This document shows positions 5,784-13,599 of a stretch of 39,078 nt of DNA, in pieces (positions within the stretch are counted from its first letter, which is position 1; each line of letters begins with the position of its first letter). This stretch comes from a virus. Position numbers and translations under genes: made by a program. The DNA lies in IMG/VR virus record IMGVR_UViG_3300047157_000166, positions 1-39,078 of that record, one strand, 5' to 3'. Under the pieces are notes generated by a model that was given only the letters and a program-made list of their open reading frames with translations, was not told where the DNA came from and searched no databases.

Positions 5784-6286
5784 TGCCTGCCGCAAAGTGG
5801 AACCGCGAGCTAGTCGAGGCAGAGGCGCGAAAGTACGGCAGGACCATCGACTTCAAGCGTGGCAGCCGGGGCGCATACGAGTGGGCAATACGAAATGGCG
5901 TCCTCCAAGAGGTGACAGCCTTTATGTCGGAGTTCTCTGAGCCGCCCGTCCTGATGCAAAAGATCACTCAGGAGCTGGGCACTGCATCACGCTGCGCGAA
6001 GGTGGCTGGGGACATATGGAACGCAGACCCCTCCCCATTCTTTGAGCCCAGCGACGACCCCGAGTCTATCAGCGACGGCACCTATCTGGACTTTGATGCC
6101 CAGATGTATGACCAAGCCGCCATTGAGCGCAGCGACAGGGCTCTGGATCACATCGAGCAGCTGCAAAAATATGGCACCCCCGAGCAGGTTAAGGAGGCTT
6201 GGGATATGTATCTCAAGTACCAAACCGGAACGTGGAAATTCGGAACAGTCATTATAGAAACTAACTTGCGGGAGGATGATTTGTAA
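5783..6286 (+). CDS. Hypothetical 167-aa protein with an N-terminal phage DNA-binding-like motif
   Basis: Start set at the TAATG junction at 5783. The first 45 residues (KWNRELVEAEARKYG, then FKRGSRGAYEWAIRNGVL) follow a repeat pattern I recall from phage homing endonucleases and small phage proteins: charged helix, F-(K/R)-GS-GAY-AA-R-G-LDE. It is thought to bind DNA. The rest is acidic and helical with no nuclease motif visible. The end (WKFGTVIIETNLREDDL) is strand-like. It may be a regulatory or DNA-binding protein; function is not shown. Coupled to the next gene by TAATG. Confidence 0.6.
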   Translation: MPAAKWNRELVEAEARKYGRTIDFKRGSRGAYEWAIRNGVLQEVTAFMSEFSEPPVLMQKITQELGTASRCAKVAGDIWNADPSPFFEPSDDPESISDGTYLDFDAQMYDQAAIERSDRALDHIEQLQKYGTPEQVKEAWDMYLKYQTGTWKFGTVIIETNLREDDL

Positions 6287-6447
6287 TGAACGCACTAGAG
6301 AAGATCAGGGCGGGGTACGCACTGTACCCGCAGCTCTGCATGGACTTCCTAGAGGAGCAAGGCTACTGCGTCGAGGCCCTCGGGAATGAGGAGATTCTGC
6401 AACTCACGGAGGAGTTACTAAATGAGATGGATCAGGAGGATACGTGA
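6286..6447 (+). CDS. Hypothetical 53-aa acidic protein
   Basis: Coupled upstream by TAATG and downstream by a GTGA overlap with the helicase-like gene. The sequence is acidic (FLEEQGYCVEALGNEE, ending in LTEELLNEMDQEDT) and helical. The tight coupling with the ATPase gene suggests a shared process, but no domain is recognised. Confidence 0.55.
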   Translation: MNALEKIRAGYALYPQLCMDFLEEQGYCVEALGNEEILQLTEELLNEMDQEDT

Positions 6448-7475
6448 TTGACGAGCTGGAGATGCTCACCCATCTCGGGCTTAACAAGTTCCTTGATCCT
6501 GCTGGTCTTGTTGACTCTGTTATGGACCGGAGAAACAACCCGAGGCTTGGGATCGAGCCACCGTGGAGCAAGCTACAGGGAGGTATCTTTCAGCTGCCAT
6601 CGGGTGGGGTCAGCCTGCTAGGTGGGTTTTCAGGTCACCAGAAATCAACGCTGGCTAACCAGTGGCTGCTGCACGCCGCCAACACTGGGCACAAGGTTTG
6701 CGTGGCGTCTCTTGAGATGACTACGGAGAGTTTGTTCGAGCAGCTAGCCGGGCAGTCTGCCTGCCTGCACGAGCCACACGAGGGGTATCTGAGGAAATTT
6801 GGACGCTGGTGTCAGGACAGGATTTATATCATCGACCACCACGATGTGCTGGGTCCAGAGGAGGCAATCGAGCTGCTTATCGACTCAAAGCGATTGCTTG
6901 GCTGCGACATGTTCGTCTTGGACTGCCTGTTCCAGATTGATCTGGGCGGCGAGCTGGATGTCGAGAAGAGATTCTTCCAGAAGCTGGCGGCTACGGCACG
7001 TGACCTAGATATGGTGGTCTTGGTATGTCACCACATGCGCAAGGGTCAGGGCCCAGACTCGGAGCGCCGCGTGCCGGGCAAGCAGGACTTCATCGGGTCG
7101 AGTCATCTGGTCAACGCATCTGCTGCGTGTCTAATCCTTTGGCAGGATAAGGCCAAGGCTGCAGCGAGGAGCAACGGTGAGGAGGTTGACGACAACCACC
7201 CAGACTTTGTGCTGGAGGTTGCTAAGAACCGCTTCGGCCCATACGAGGGCCGCATCGGGCTGTACCAACACGACAACGCGAGACTGATTACTAACAGCCG
7301 GGCGAGGCAGTACAGGCCGGTGATGATTGAGGAGGAAGAATGCAGGTTTACAGAGTCAGCGAAGGCAATCGAGTCAGGTGGTTCTATGACGAGGGTGACG
7401 CCCGTGGCTTCGCCAGAGATAGATTTGACGACGCCGATGGACCCATCCCGTTCTGTCAGCCAGTTGACGCCCTAG
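6444..7475 (+). CDS. DnaB/RecA-like ATPase (replicative helicase candidate)
   Basis: A 343-residue protein starting with GTG that overlaps the previous stop (GTGA). Residues 60-69 are GGFSGHQKST, a P-loop in which the usual Gly before Lys is Gln. SLEM at 89-92 matches the DnaB SLEMS motif, and MFVLD with Asp160 is a Walker B. HHMRKGQG near residue 190 and KNRFGP near 251 fit sensor and arginine-finger regions of DnaB-type helicases. The DnaB N-terminal primase-binding domain is absent, so this is a core-only helicase, consistent with replication that borrows host primase and polymerase. The last 45 residues are low complexity and overlap the next gene for 136 bases, which is unusual. Confidence 0.75.
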   Translation: MIDELEMLTHLGLNKFLDPAGLVDSVMDRRNNPRLGIEPPWSKLQGGIFQLPSGGVSLLGGFSGHQKSTLANQWLLHAANTGHKVCVASLEMTTESLFEQLAGQSACLHEPHEGYLRKFGRWCQDRIYIIDHHDVLGPEEAIELLIDSKRLLGCDMFVLDCLFQIDLGGELDVEKRFFQKLAATARDLDMVVLVCHHMRKGQGPDSERRVPGKQDFIGSSHLVNASAACLILWQDKAKAAARSNGEEVDDNHPDFVLEVAKNRFGPYEGRIGLYQHDNARLITNSRARQYRPVMIEEEECRFTESAKAIESGGSMTRVTPVASPEIDLTTPMDPSRSVSQLTP

Positions 7476-7564
7476 AGATGCTTATGCACCTCAATGAGCT
7501 GGAGATGGGTAGGGAGGCATTCATGGAGTCCTACGGCAAAGATTTGTCCAGTCCAAGTAAATAA
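7340..7564 (+). CDS. Hypothetical 74-aa protein overlapping the helicase 3' end
   Basis: Starts at an ATG behind GGAGGAAGA, one of the strongest ribosome-binding sites in the region, but inside the last 136 bases of the helicase frame. Protein: MQVYRVSEGNRVRWFYDEGDARGF followed by a helical segment (DALEMLMHLNELEMG). It looks like an ordinary small alpha/beta phage protein, more so than the helicase tail it overlaps. No family recognised. Confidence 0.6.
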   Translation: MQVYRVSEGNRVRWFYDEGDARGFARDRFDDADGPIPFCQPVDALEMLMHLNELEMGREAFMESYGKDLSSPSK

Positions 7565-7582
7565 CTTAATCAAGGAGAGAAT

Positions 7583-7684
7583 ATGTACGAGTTGATAGTG
7601 ATGTCACTAACGGTAGCCATCAGCTGCCTAGCGGTACGGGACGCGGTTGTGCGCTGCCTGAAGATTACGGGGGGTTCGGAGTGA
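7583..7684 (+). CDS. 33-aa peptide
   Basis: ATG behind AAGGAGAG; the 16 bases TCAAGGAGAGAATATG are identical to those at the zinc-finger gene start (5361-5376). The peptide (MYELIVMSLTVAISCLAVRD) is hydrophobic at its start and basic at the end, so it may be a membrane peptide. Its stop overlaps the ribonucleotide reductase GTG start as GTGA, which suggests coupling as a leader peptide. Confidence 0.5.
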   Translation: MYELIVMSLTVAISCLAVRDAVVRCLKITGGSE

Positions 7685-9582
7685 GCGATAACAACATGGA
7701 CAACTTCCAGCAGTTCATCGGATACGCACGCTATAGCCGCTGGCGCCCCGAGCTTAATCGCCGGGAGCACTGGCACGAGACAGTGCGGCGCCTGACCGAC
7801 TGGTGGATGGAGCGCGCAGAGCTGACGGGCAAGGAGGCCGAGGAGCTGTACGACTACACGTACAACCTGAAGGTGTTCCCGTCTATGCGCACGCTGTACA
7901 CGGCTGGACCGGCACTCGATAGGGACCACATGAGTGCTTTTAATTGTACAGCCCAAAGTATCGACCATCAGGCGGCCTTTAGCGAGATGCTGTACGTGCT
8001 GATGGTAGGAGCGGGAGCTGGCTTCTCTGTAGAGCGGGACGAGATCAACAAGCTGCCACTCGTAGCCGAAACGATGCACCCGACGGAAACGACTCTAAAA
8101 ATCCATGATTCTCGCATCGGCTGGTGCAAGGGGCTAAAGCAGTTGATCGCCATGCTGTACGAGGGAGAGATTCCCAAGTACGACCTGAGCGCCCTGCGTC
8201 CAGCAGGGGCCGTGTTAAAGACATTCGGCGGCAGGAGTTCAGGGCCGGAGCCACTGGCTCGGCTGTTCGACCACTGCATCGAGGTGTGGAAGCAGGCAGC
8301 AGGCCGGCGCTTAAATTCACAAGAGGTCCACAGCGTGTGCTGCATGATCGGTGAGGTCGTGGTGTGTGGCGGGGTGCGGCGCAGTTCGCTTATCAGCCTT
8401 GGAAATCTTAGTGATGACAGACACCGACGCCTGAAGGTCGGGGAGTGGTGGCACGCAAATCCTCACTTCCGTATGGCTAACAACTCGGCGGTGTTCACTG
8501 ACAAGCCTGAGTTCGTAGCGTTTCAGGCAGAGATGCAGAGCCTCTACGACAGCAAGTGTGGAGAGCGCGGCATCCTGAACCGTCAGGCTGTGCAGAAGAA
8601 GGCAGAGGAGATCGGCAGGGACCACGAGCACAAGTTCTTAACCAACCCCTGCGGCGAGATCAGCTTGAGGAATGGTCAGGCATGTAACTTGTCGAGCGTA
8701 ATCATCCGACCAGATGACACGCTTGCAAGCCTGAAGGATAAGGTCCGGGTGGCGAGCATATACGGGACGCTGCAGTCGTCTCTGACCGAGTTCCGGTTCC
8801 TGCGCAAGAAGTGGCAGGACAACTGCGAGCAAGAAGCCCTGCTGGGCGTCAGCCTTACCGGGATATGTGACCACCCTGTTATGTCCGGCAAGAAGGGAGA
8901 GAAGGTTCTGATCGAGTGGCTGACCGAGCTGCGCAAGCACGCCCGGGAGGTCAACAAGAAGTGGGCCAAGCGTTTGGGCATCAACCCATCTGCTGCCATA
9001 ACCTGCATCAAGCCCGAGGGCACCAGCTCACTTCTGAATTCGACCAGTTCGGGAATTCACCCGCGCTATGCGCGTTACGTGAAGCGCACGGTGCGTCAGG
9101 CGAACACGGACCCATTGACGGCGTTCCTGAAGGATCAGGGCGTGCCCAATGAGCCGTGCGAGATGGACCCCTACGGGACCACGATCTTCAGCTTCCCGCT
9201 GGAGTCGCCGAAGGAGTCGCTGACCACCGACGAGGTTGGGACCGTTGACCAGCTCAAGCTGGGTGCCATTTACAACACCTTCTGGTGTGACCATCAGGTA
9301 AGCATGACGGTCTATTACGACGATTCCAGCTGGTATCCGATGGTTGACTATATGTGGACCCACTGGAATCAGATGACGGGCGTGTCGTTCCTCCCGAAGT
9401 TTGAGGGGAACACATTCAGTCAGGCGCCACTTAACGCCATCGACCGAGAGACGTACCTGAGACTCAAGAAGCAGCAGCCGGTCATCGACTGGTCGAAGCT
9501 GGCGGAGTTTGAGGCGGGCGAGGACTTCACCGAAGCGGGCAACCAATCTGCCTGTGAGGGTGACAAGTGTGAAATCTCGTGA
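7681..9582 (+). CDS. nrdJ: Class II (B12-dependent) ribonucleotide reductase, monomeric type
   Basis: Reduces ribonucleotides to deoxyribonucleotides using adenosylcobalamin. The 633-residue protein follows the Lactobacillus leichmannii type. Cys89 in AFNCTAQS and Cys335 in GQACNLSS are the expected redox pair, Cys324 in TNPCGEI is the expected thiyl-radical cysteine, and the C-terminal CEGDKC (Cys625, Cys630) is the expected re-reduction pair. GGVRRSSLISLG is also typical. It is somewhat shorter than the 739-residue reference, but both ends are present. It starts with GTG overlapping the preceding peptide (GTGA). An in-frame ATG at 7696 is an alternative. In the cell it would supply dNTPs for phage replication without needing oxygen or an iron cofactor, but it requires host B12. 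Confidence 0.93.
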   Translation: MSDNNMDNFQQFIGYARYSRWRPELNRREHWHETVRRLTDWWMERAELTGKEAEELYDYTYNLKVFPSMRTLYTAGPALDRDHMSAFNCTAQSIDHQAAFSEMLYVLMVGAGAGFSVERDEINKLPLVAETMHPTETTLKIHDSRIGWCKGLKQLIAMLYEGEIPKYDLSALRPAGAVLKTFGGRSSGPEPLARLFDHCIEVWKQAAGRRLNSQEVHSVCCMIGEVVVCGGVRRSSLISLGNLSDDRHRRLKVGEWWHANPHFRMANNSAVFTDKPEFVAFQAEMQSLYDSKCGERGILNRQAVQKKAEEIGRDHEHKFLTNPCGEISLRNGQACNLSSVIIRPDDTLASLKDKVRVASIYGTLQSSLTEFRFLRKKWQDNCEQEALLGVSLTGICDHPVMSGKKGEKVLIEWLTELRKHAREVNKKWAKRLGINPSAAITCIKPEGTSSLLNSTSSGIHPRYARYVKRTVRQANTDPLTAFLKDQGVPNEPCEMDPYGTTIFSFPLESPKESLTTDEVGTVDQLKLGAIYNTFWCDHQVSMTVYYDDSSWYPMVDYMWTHWNQMTGVSFLPKFEGNTFSQAPLNAIDRETYLRLKKQQPVIDWSKLAEFEAGEDFTEAGNQSACEGDKCEIS

Positions 9583-9773
9583 GTAACACAAAGCACTGGT
9601 GGGGCGCCGACAGGCCCCCACGAGCATACGCCGAGGCCCTGTTGCAAATGCAGGGCGACCCCGATCGGCAGCAGGCATTCATGGAGACGCATATACCCGA
9701 GAACGAGGACTTCAGGAACCTCGTCAGGGACCACTACAAGACAGCATTGTCTCTAGGAGGTAAGGAGCAATGA
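9579..9773 (+). CDS. Hypothetical 64-aa protein
   Basis: Begins with GTG in a GTGA overlap with the reductase gene and ends in an ATGA overlap with the next. The protein is polar and helical (SNTKHWWGADRPPRAYAEAL, DFRNLVRDHYKTALSL). No redox CxxC motif is present, so it is not a glutaredoxin partner of the reductase. Function unknown. Confidence 0.55.
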   Translation: MSNTKHWWGADRPPRAYAEALLQMQGDPDRQQAFMETHIPENEDFRNLVRDHYKTALSLGGKEQ

Positions 9774-9997
9774 CCAAGGAGACGGATCGGGAAAGGATTG
9801 CCCGACAGACCGAGGCATTCCTATCAGGCGGCGGCCAAATAGAGGTCGTTGAGATCAAGCGAGTGTTCCCAGACCACATGGCATGGATTGCCAAGCGCGG
9901 GATGGATTACAGCACTTGGGACGAGATAGGCGGGAAGGATTGGTATCGGCGGGACGGAGACTTCCCGCTGGATGCCGAGGACTTCGAGGAGGATTAA
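9770..9997 (+). CDS. Hypothetical 75-aa protein
   Basis: Coupled by ATGA. The protein starts with a charged helix (MTKETDRERIARQTEAFLSGGG), then IEVVEIKRVFPD, and ends acidic (DFPLDAEDFEED). The first 25 residues recall small regulatory proteins that bind DNA or RNA polymerase, but I recognise no defined domain. Confidence 0.55.
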   Translation: MTKETDRERIARQTEAFLSGGGQIEVVEIKRVFPDHMAWIAKRGMDYSTWDEIGGKDWYRRDGDFPLDAEDFEED

Positions 9998-9999
9998 TC

Positions 10000-10269
10000 A
10001 TGGACGAGGAGATTTTTGCATTGGACTTAGTTGAGGAGTTTGCCTTCGCGGCAACGAAATTCACTTACTCCCCGGAGGGGCCGGTGGTCTGCTACGACTG
10101 CGAGGCAATTCTGGAGAGGCTGATAGATGTGGATGGCATGAGTTACGACGACGCCATCGATCACATAGAGGTATCGCTGCTGGGGTCTAAGGCCGTGCTG
10201 CTGCACGACATCGACTTCGAGGTGGAGTTTGAGCCGACCCCGGGGCCGCATCTTCGGCTGGTTCACTGA
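10000..10269 (+). CDS. Hypothetical 89-aa acidic protein
   Basis: Start set at ATG 10000, just after the previous stop and behind GAGGAGG; the longer frame from 9883 lies inside the previous gene. The protein has LDLVEEFAFAATKF, CYDCEAILERLIDVDG and DFEVEFEPTPGP. I recognise no family. The stop overlaps the NinG-like start as TGATG. Confidence 0.6.
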   Translation: MDEEIFALDLVEEFAFAATKFTYSPEGPVVCYDCEAILERLIDVDGMSYDDAIDHIEVSLLGSKAVLLHDIDFEVEFEPTPGPHLRLVH

Positions 10270-10718
10270 TGGGCTTCGGAGGAAAGATTAAACGAAATCA
10301 GGCAGATAAGCACTTCAGCGACTGCATCAGGAAGTCACAAAACTGGTCGTGCCAGCGATGCGGCAAAAACTATGAGGACAAGCCGGCCGGCCTGCAATGC
10401 AGCCACTTTATTACGAGGGGTAACTGGGCGGTTAGGTATGACACCTCCCTGTCCCTGTGCGCCTACTGCCATAACTGGGTGGAGGGAAACCCACCTGAAC
10501 ACATAAAGCTGTTTACAGCCCACATAGGAGGTGAGCGTGAGCTTGAAAAGTTTATTGAGAGGTCTGAGTGCAAAGGGCTCGCCCAGCACAACCGGGCAAA
10601 CGTCAAAGCCCTCAGCGCCTATTACAAGGCAGAGTCCGAGCGACTCTCCGAAGAGCTACAAAAAGCCAAGGAGGGCAAACAGCATGACCTCAAGCTCTAT
10701 CGATACATTAGACGGTAA
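10269..10718 (+). CDS. NinG/Rap-like recombination nuclease
   Basis: The 149-residue protein has CQRCG at 28-32, then CSHF with His46, then CAYCHNW at 64-70. This CxxC ... CSHF ... CxxC(H) order is that of the lambda NinG (Rap) family and related HNH-like zinc nucleases, in which LQCSHFISR is characteristic. NinG-type proteins act on branched recombination intermediates. The C-terminal half is a charged helix (ESERLSEELQKAKEGKQ). Its end overlaps the next gene's start by 35 bases. It sits in a cluster with a Sak3-like annealing protein and an SSB-like protein, supporting a recombination role. Confidence 0.75.
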   Translation: MGFGGKIKRNQADKHFSDCIRKSQNWSCQRCGKNYEDKPAGLQCSHFITRGNWAVRYDTSLSLCAYCHNWVEGNPPEHIKLFTAHIGGERELEKFIERSECKGLAQHNRANVKALSAYYKAESERLSEELQKAKEGKQHDLKLYRYIRR

Positions 10719-11589
10719 CGATCTGCTGCAGCACTGCAACACGCTGAAGCAGGAGGAGGCCGTGACCCTTGTCTACATCGAGGGCATGAGCAGGCGAGCG
10801 GCAGCTCGGCAGCTTGGCGTTGACGAGAAGAGCATACGTGAGCGGCTGCAGACGGTAGAGAAGCGAGCAGAGAAGGGACGTCGTAGCAATAACCCGGCGA
10901 CACCCGGCGGCACACGTGTCGGGATCATCGGTGACACCCACCTGCCCTATGAGCTGGACGGATACCTCGACTTCTGTCAGGAGACGTTCGACAAGTGGGG
11001 GGTCAATCGGGTCGTGCATATCGGCGACTTCGTCGATAACCACAGCCTCTCGTTTCACGACAGTGAGCCTATGCTCCACAACGTAACGGGCGAGTACGAG
11101 TCAGCCCTTGAGCGTGCTCAGGACTGGTACGAGGCGTTCCCCGAGGCGACGCTGATCATGGGCAACCATGACCGCATCCCGGCGAGGCAGCTTAGGAAGC
11201 TAGGCATGGAGCCGAGCATCTACATGCGGCCCATCGAGGAGCTGCTGGGTATGCCTTGGGATGTCGTTGACCAGATCGAGATCGACAACGTGCTGTACCA
11301 CCACGGCGAGACTGCCGGGGGCATCAACGGCTTCCGCAAAGACTGCGAGCAGCGGATGCGCTGCACGGTGTCGGGTCACAACCACAGCAACGCCGGGGTG
11401 TCTGCAACGGCCACCGACCAAGAGTTGGTCTGGGGTCTGGCTGTCGGCTGCGGCGTGAACCACGAGCACATGGCATTCGCCTACGGCAAGAACTTCGCGA
11501 AGAAGCCAATCATCTCGTGCGGCGTGGTCATCGATGGTGAGCCACACATTGAATACATGAACTTGGGATCAAAGGTAAGGAGGGCGTAA
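10684..11589 (+). CDS. HTH-metallophosphoesterase fusion
   Basis: A 301-residue protein starting at ATG 10684 behind AAGGAGG. Residues about 30-57 (YIEGMSRRAAARQLGVDEKS) look like a helix-turn-helix. From about 78 the calcineurin-like metallophosphoesterase motifs appear in order: GDTHLP (Asp84, His86), GDFVDNH (Asp115), GNHDR (Asn161, His162), LYHHGE and SGHNHS. All metal ligands appear present, so it should be active as a phosphatase or nuclease. Similar HTH-phosphoesterase proteins occur in many phages with unknown substrate. The link with recombination genes suggests nucleic acid, as in SbcD-like enzymes, but that is inference. Confidence 0.85.
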   Translation: MTSSSIDTLDGNDLLQHCNTLKQEEAVTLVYIEGMSRRAAARQLGVDEKSIRERLQTVEKRAEKGRRSNNPATPGGTRVGIIGDTHLPYELDGYLDFCQETFDKWGVNRVVHIGDFVDNHSLSFHDSEPMLHNVTGEYESALERAQDWYEAFPEATLIMGNHDRIPARQLRKLGMEPSIYMRPIEELLGMPWDVVDQIEIDNVLYHHGETAGGINGFRKDCEQRMRCTVSGHNHSNAGVSATATDQELVWGLAVGCGVNHEHMAFAYGKNFAKKPIISCGVVIDGEPHIEYMNLGSKVRRA

Positions 11590-11801
11590 TGGATTGGAGA
11601 TCGGACCAGCGTCTCAGCGAGCTGTGGTCAATCGTAGAGATGGCCGGAGAGTGTGAGGAGCTGCCAATCGCCGCTCTGAAGTCTGCGGCAGAAGAATTTT
11701 CGATAAATACCGACGGGTACATCGCGGCGTGGGAGGGTCTGTGCAAGGAGGCATGGGCTCTCATAGAGAAAGCAGAGCAGGAGATGGGATATGTCCATTA
11801 G
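11589..11801 (+). CDS. Hypothetical 70-aa protein
   Basis: Coupled to the phosphoesterase gene by TAATG. It is acidic and helical (LSELWSIVEMAGECEEL, then LCKEAWALIEKAEQEMG). Its 3' end overlaps the next gene start by 11 bases. No family recognised. Confidence 0.55.
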   Translation: MDWRSDQRLSELWSIVEMAGECEELPIAALKSAAEEFSINTDGYIAAWEGLCKEAWALIEKAEQEMGYVH

Positions 11802-12192
11802 TGATGTGTCGCCGGCAAGGCGACTGAACGAAGCAACGCCGGAGGAGTGGGACGACATCAAGGCGGACCGCTACCACGACAACCGCAACTTTGACCTAAA
11901 GGATGCCGAGTGCACGCTGGTCAAGCCGCTGCCGGGGGTGCCGGAGGGTGAGTTCAACTGGGGGCCTAACTCGGACCCAGTGAACAGCCCGAGCCACTAC
12001 ACGCACGGCGGCGACATCGAGTGCATCGACGCAATCGACGCGATGTTAGGGCACGAGCTATCGCTTGCCTACTACCAAGCGTCGGTAGTGAAGTATTTAT
12101 GGAGATGGAAATACAAAGGAGGTGTTGAGTCGTTACGAAAGGCGCGCTGGTTCCTAGAGCGCATGATTAAAACTGAAGTGAAAGGAGGATAG
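11791..12192 (+). CDS. DUF3310 protein (T7 gp1.7-like)
   Basis: A 133-residue protein whose second half carries the DUF3310 signature: DPVNSPSHYTHGGDIECIDA, then YYQASVVKYLWRWKYKGG and ESLRKARWFLERMI. DUF3310 occurs in phage T7 gp1.7, reported to be a nucleotide kinase, and in many other phages. The N-terminal 65 residues are not recognised. A role in nucleotide metabolism would fit the nearby ribonucleotide reductase, but activity is inferred from the family only. Confidence 0.8.
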   Translation: MSISDVSPARRLNEATPEEWDDIKADRYHDNRNFDLKDAECTLVKPLPGVPEGEFNWGPNSDPVNSPSHYTHGGDIECIDAIDAMLGHELSLAYYQASVVKYLWRWKYKGGVESLRKARWFLERMIKTEVKGG

Positions 12193-12915
12193 ATGGATAA
12201 AGTTAATCGTTACATAGCGTTATCAAGGAAGGATGTCAGCAACGGCATCGAGCGCAAGGGCAATCTGGATTATTTGAGTTGGGCCTTCGCTTGGAACGCG
12301 CTGGTCGAGGAGTATTGTGACAGCACGTTTTATTTTGGCGAGCCCGTCACGTTCCCAGATGGGAGCATCATGGTCAAGGCAGGGGTCACCGTGAGAGACA
12401 TCACTCACGAGATGCAGTTGCCGGTCATGGGGTTAAAAAATCAGGCCCTAAAAGAGCCAAACGCCAGAGACGTCAGCGACGCGCAGATGCGTTGTCTGGT
12501 GAAGGCAATCGCCATGCACGGGGTTGGTATAGGTCTGTACCTCGGCGACCTGAAGCACGTTGTCGATACAACTACATACGAGAAGGCGGAGCAGTTGATA
12601 ACCGCACAGGATTCGATGGGCTTTCACGAGTTCGTCCACACCAAGCTATCCGAGCAGGAGCAGGTTGACGTCTTCAACGACGCACCCCCCGGCCGTAAGA
12701 CTGCGTTCAAGTCAGAGTGGCGTGCTCAGCTTGGTATCGCTAACAGCTTCCTCGACGAGGTGGCTGCGTCTATTACCGATGCAACGTCGGCGCAAGATGT
12801 CTCGCTGTTACAGGAGACGATTGGGGAGCTCTCCTCCTATGAGAGAAAAGCAGTATGGGGCCGTCTCAGTGAGGCCGAACAACAATTTGTTAAACAGGCA
12901 AGGAGTGCCGCATGA
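12193..12915 (+). CDS. Single-strand annealing protein, Sak3/DUF1071 type
   Basis: A 240-residue protein. The region from about residue 24 reads NLDYLSWAFAWNALVEEY, then YFGEPVTFPDGSIMVKAGVT and LPVMG, then DVSDAQMRCLVKAIAMHGVG and LYLGDL. This is the DUF1071 pattern (D-YLSWA-AW, VKT-VT, MRCL-K-IA-G-GLYIYAGEDL), a single-strand annealing recombinase family. The C-terminal 90 residues are helical and variable. It would pair complementary DNA strands in phage recombination or concatemer formation. It is followed, with an ATGA overlap, by an SSB-like gene and preceded by the NinG-like nuclease. Confidence 0.8.
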   Translation: MDKVNRYIALSRKDVSNGIERKGNLDYLSWAFAWNALVEEYCDSTFYFGEPVTFPDGSIMVKAGVTVRDITHEMQLPVMGLKNQALKEPNARDVSDAQMRCLVKAIAMHGVGIGLYLGDLKHVVDTTTYEKAEQLITAQDSMGFHEFVHTKLSEQEQVDVFNDAPPGRKTAFKSEWRAQLGIANSFLDEVAASITDATSAQDVSLLQETIGELSSYERKAVWGRLSEAEQQFVKQARSAA

Positions 12916-13169
12916 AGCAATTTAAAAAAGTAGTTGCGACCGTTGGTAAGTACACCGACGCAAATGGTCAGGAGAAGAACCGCTACGTAACAGTAGGCAA
13001 GGCGTTCATCCGTGACGACAAGAGCGTGTCGATCAAGGTTGACGCAATGCCGGTCGGCCCTGAGTTCAGTGGGTGGCTAAACCTGTACGACCTCGATGAG
13101 GATCGTCAGCAGCAGCCAGTCGCTCAGGCGGCTCCCGCTATGAACGTCAAAGAAGACCTGCCGTTCTAG
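12912..13169 (+). CDS. SSB-like protein with SSB-type C-terminal tip
   Basis: Eighty-five residues, coupled to the annealing gene by ATGA. The first 60 residues are strand-rich (FKKVVATVGKYTD, RYVTVGKAFIRDD, VSIKVDAMPVG), compatible with a small OB fold. A short flexible Gln/Ala/Pro linker leads to the end KEDLPF. That acidic-hydrophobic tip closely resembles the DDDIPF tail that bacterial SSB uses to recruit partners. Position beside an annealing protein supports single-strand DNA binding. Family membership is inferred, not proven. Confidence 0.55.
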   Translation: MKQFKKVVATVGKYTDANGQEKNRYVTVGKAFIRDDKSVSIKVDAMPVGPEFSGWLNLYDLDEDRQQQPVAQAAPAMNVKEDLPF

Positions 13170-13471
13170 TGACACCGGCAGAGATTGCCCTGATCGTCGT
13201 CCTCCTAGAGGGCGGCGTTCCGGGGCAGTACCAAGTCTGCATCAACGACGAGTGTGCTCTCTATGAGGGCACCGACCCACCCTATGCCCACGAGTACAAG
13301 GGCGGCATCAGGGTCAGGACTCCGGGTCAGGCTTGGAGTTCGCAGGCAAGAGGGAAGCACAACTGCCGGAGCTACTCCGGTAGCGGTCAAAAACTAACTA
13401 AGTCTGGGCACATCATCAACCGCATCTGCGGATATGACGATGGGTTCAGCATATTTTTCATGGAGAATTAA
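13169..13471 (+). CDS. Hypothetical 100-aa protein
   Basis: Starts with GTG in a TAGTG overlap with the SSB-like gene and ends in TAATG with the next. It has a short hydrophobic start (AEIALIVVLLEGG), then a Cys-containing strand region (YQVCINDECALYEG, HNCRSYSG, NRICGYDD). The cysteines could form disulfides or bind metal. The initial segment is too short to be sure of a signal peptide. Unknown function. Confidence 0.55.
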   Translation: MTPAEIALIVVLLEGGVPGQYQVCINDECALYEGTDPPYAHEYKGGIRVRTPGQAWSSQARGKHNCRSYSGSGQKLTKSGHIINRICGYDDGFSIFFMEN

Positions 13472-13599
13472 TGAGCAAGAAGCAACAACCCAAGCGCCTG
13501 TATCGACGCACCAACACTTACGGAATTTACTTCATCGCCGTTGTGGTGACCACGGTGCTGGTGTTCAACCTGCTGGAGCTGTCGCGTGTCTGTAATTGA
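13471..13599 (+). CDS. 42-aa membrane protein
   Basis: Coupled by TAATG. A basic N-terminus (MSKKQQPKRLYRRTNTYG) precedes a hydrophobic span (IYFIAVVVTTVLVFNLLELS), so it is probably a single-span membrane protein with its N-terminus inside the cell. It is at the end of the rightward operon. Unknown function. Confidence 0.55.
   Translation: MSKKQQPKRLYRRTNTYGIYFIAVVVTTVLVFNLLELSRVCN

Noticed and set aside
7681-9678. Long minus-strand frames under the reductase gene (for example 9028-9678)
   Set aside because: Shadow frames of a GC-rich coding region with no start signals or recognisable protein features.
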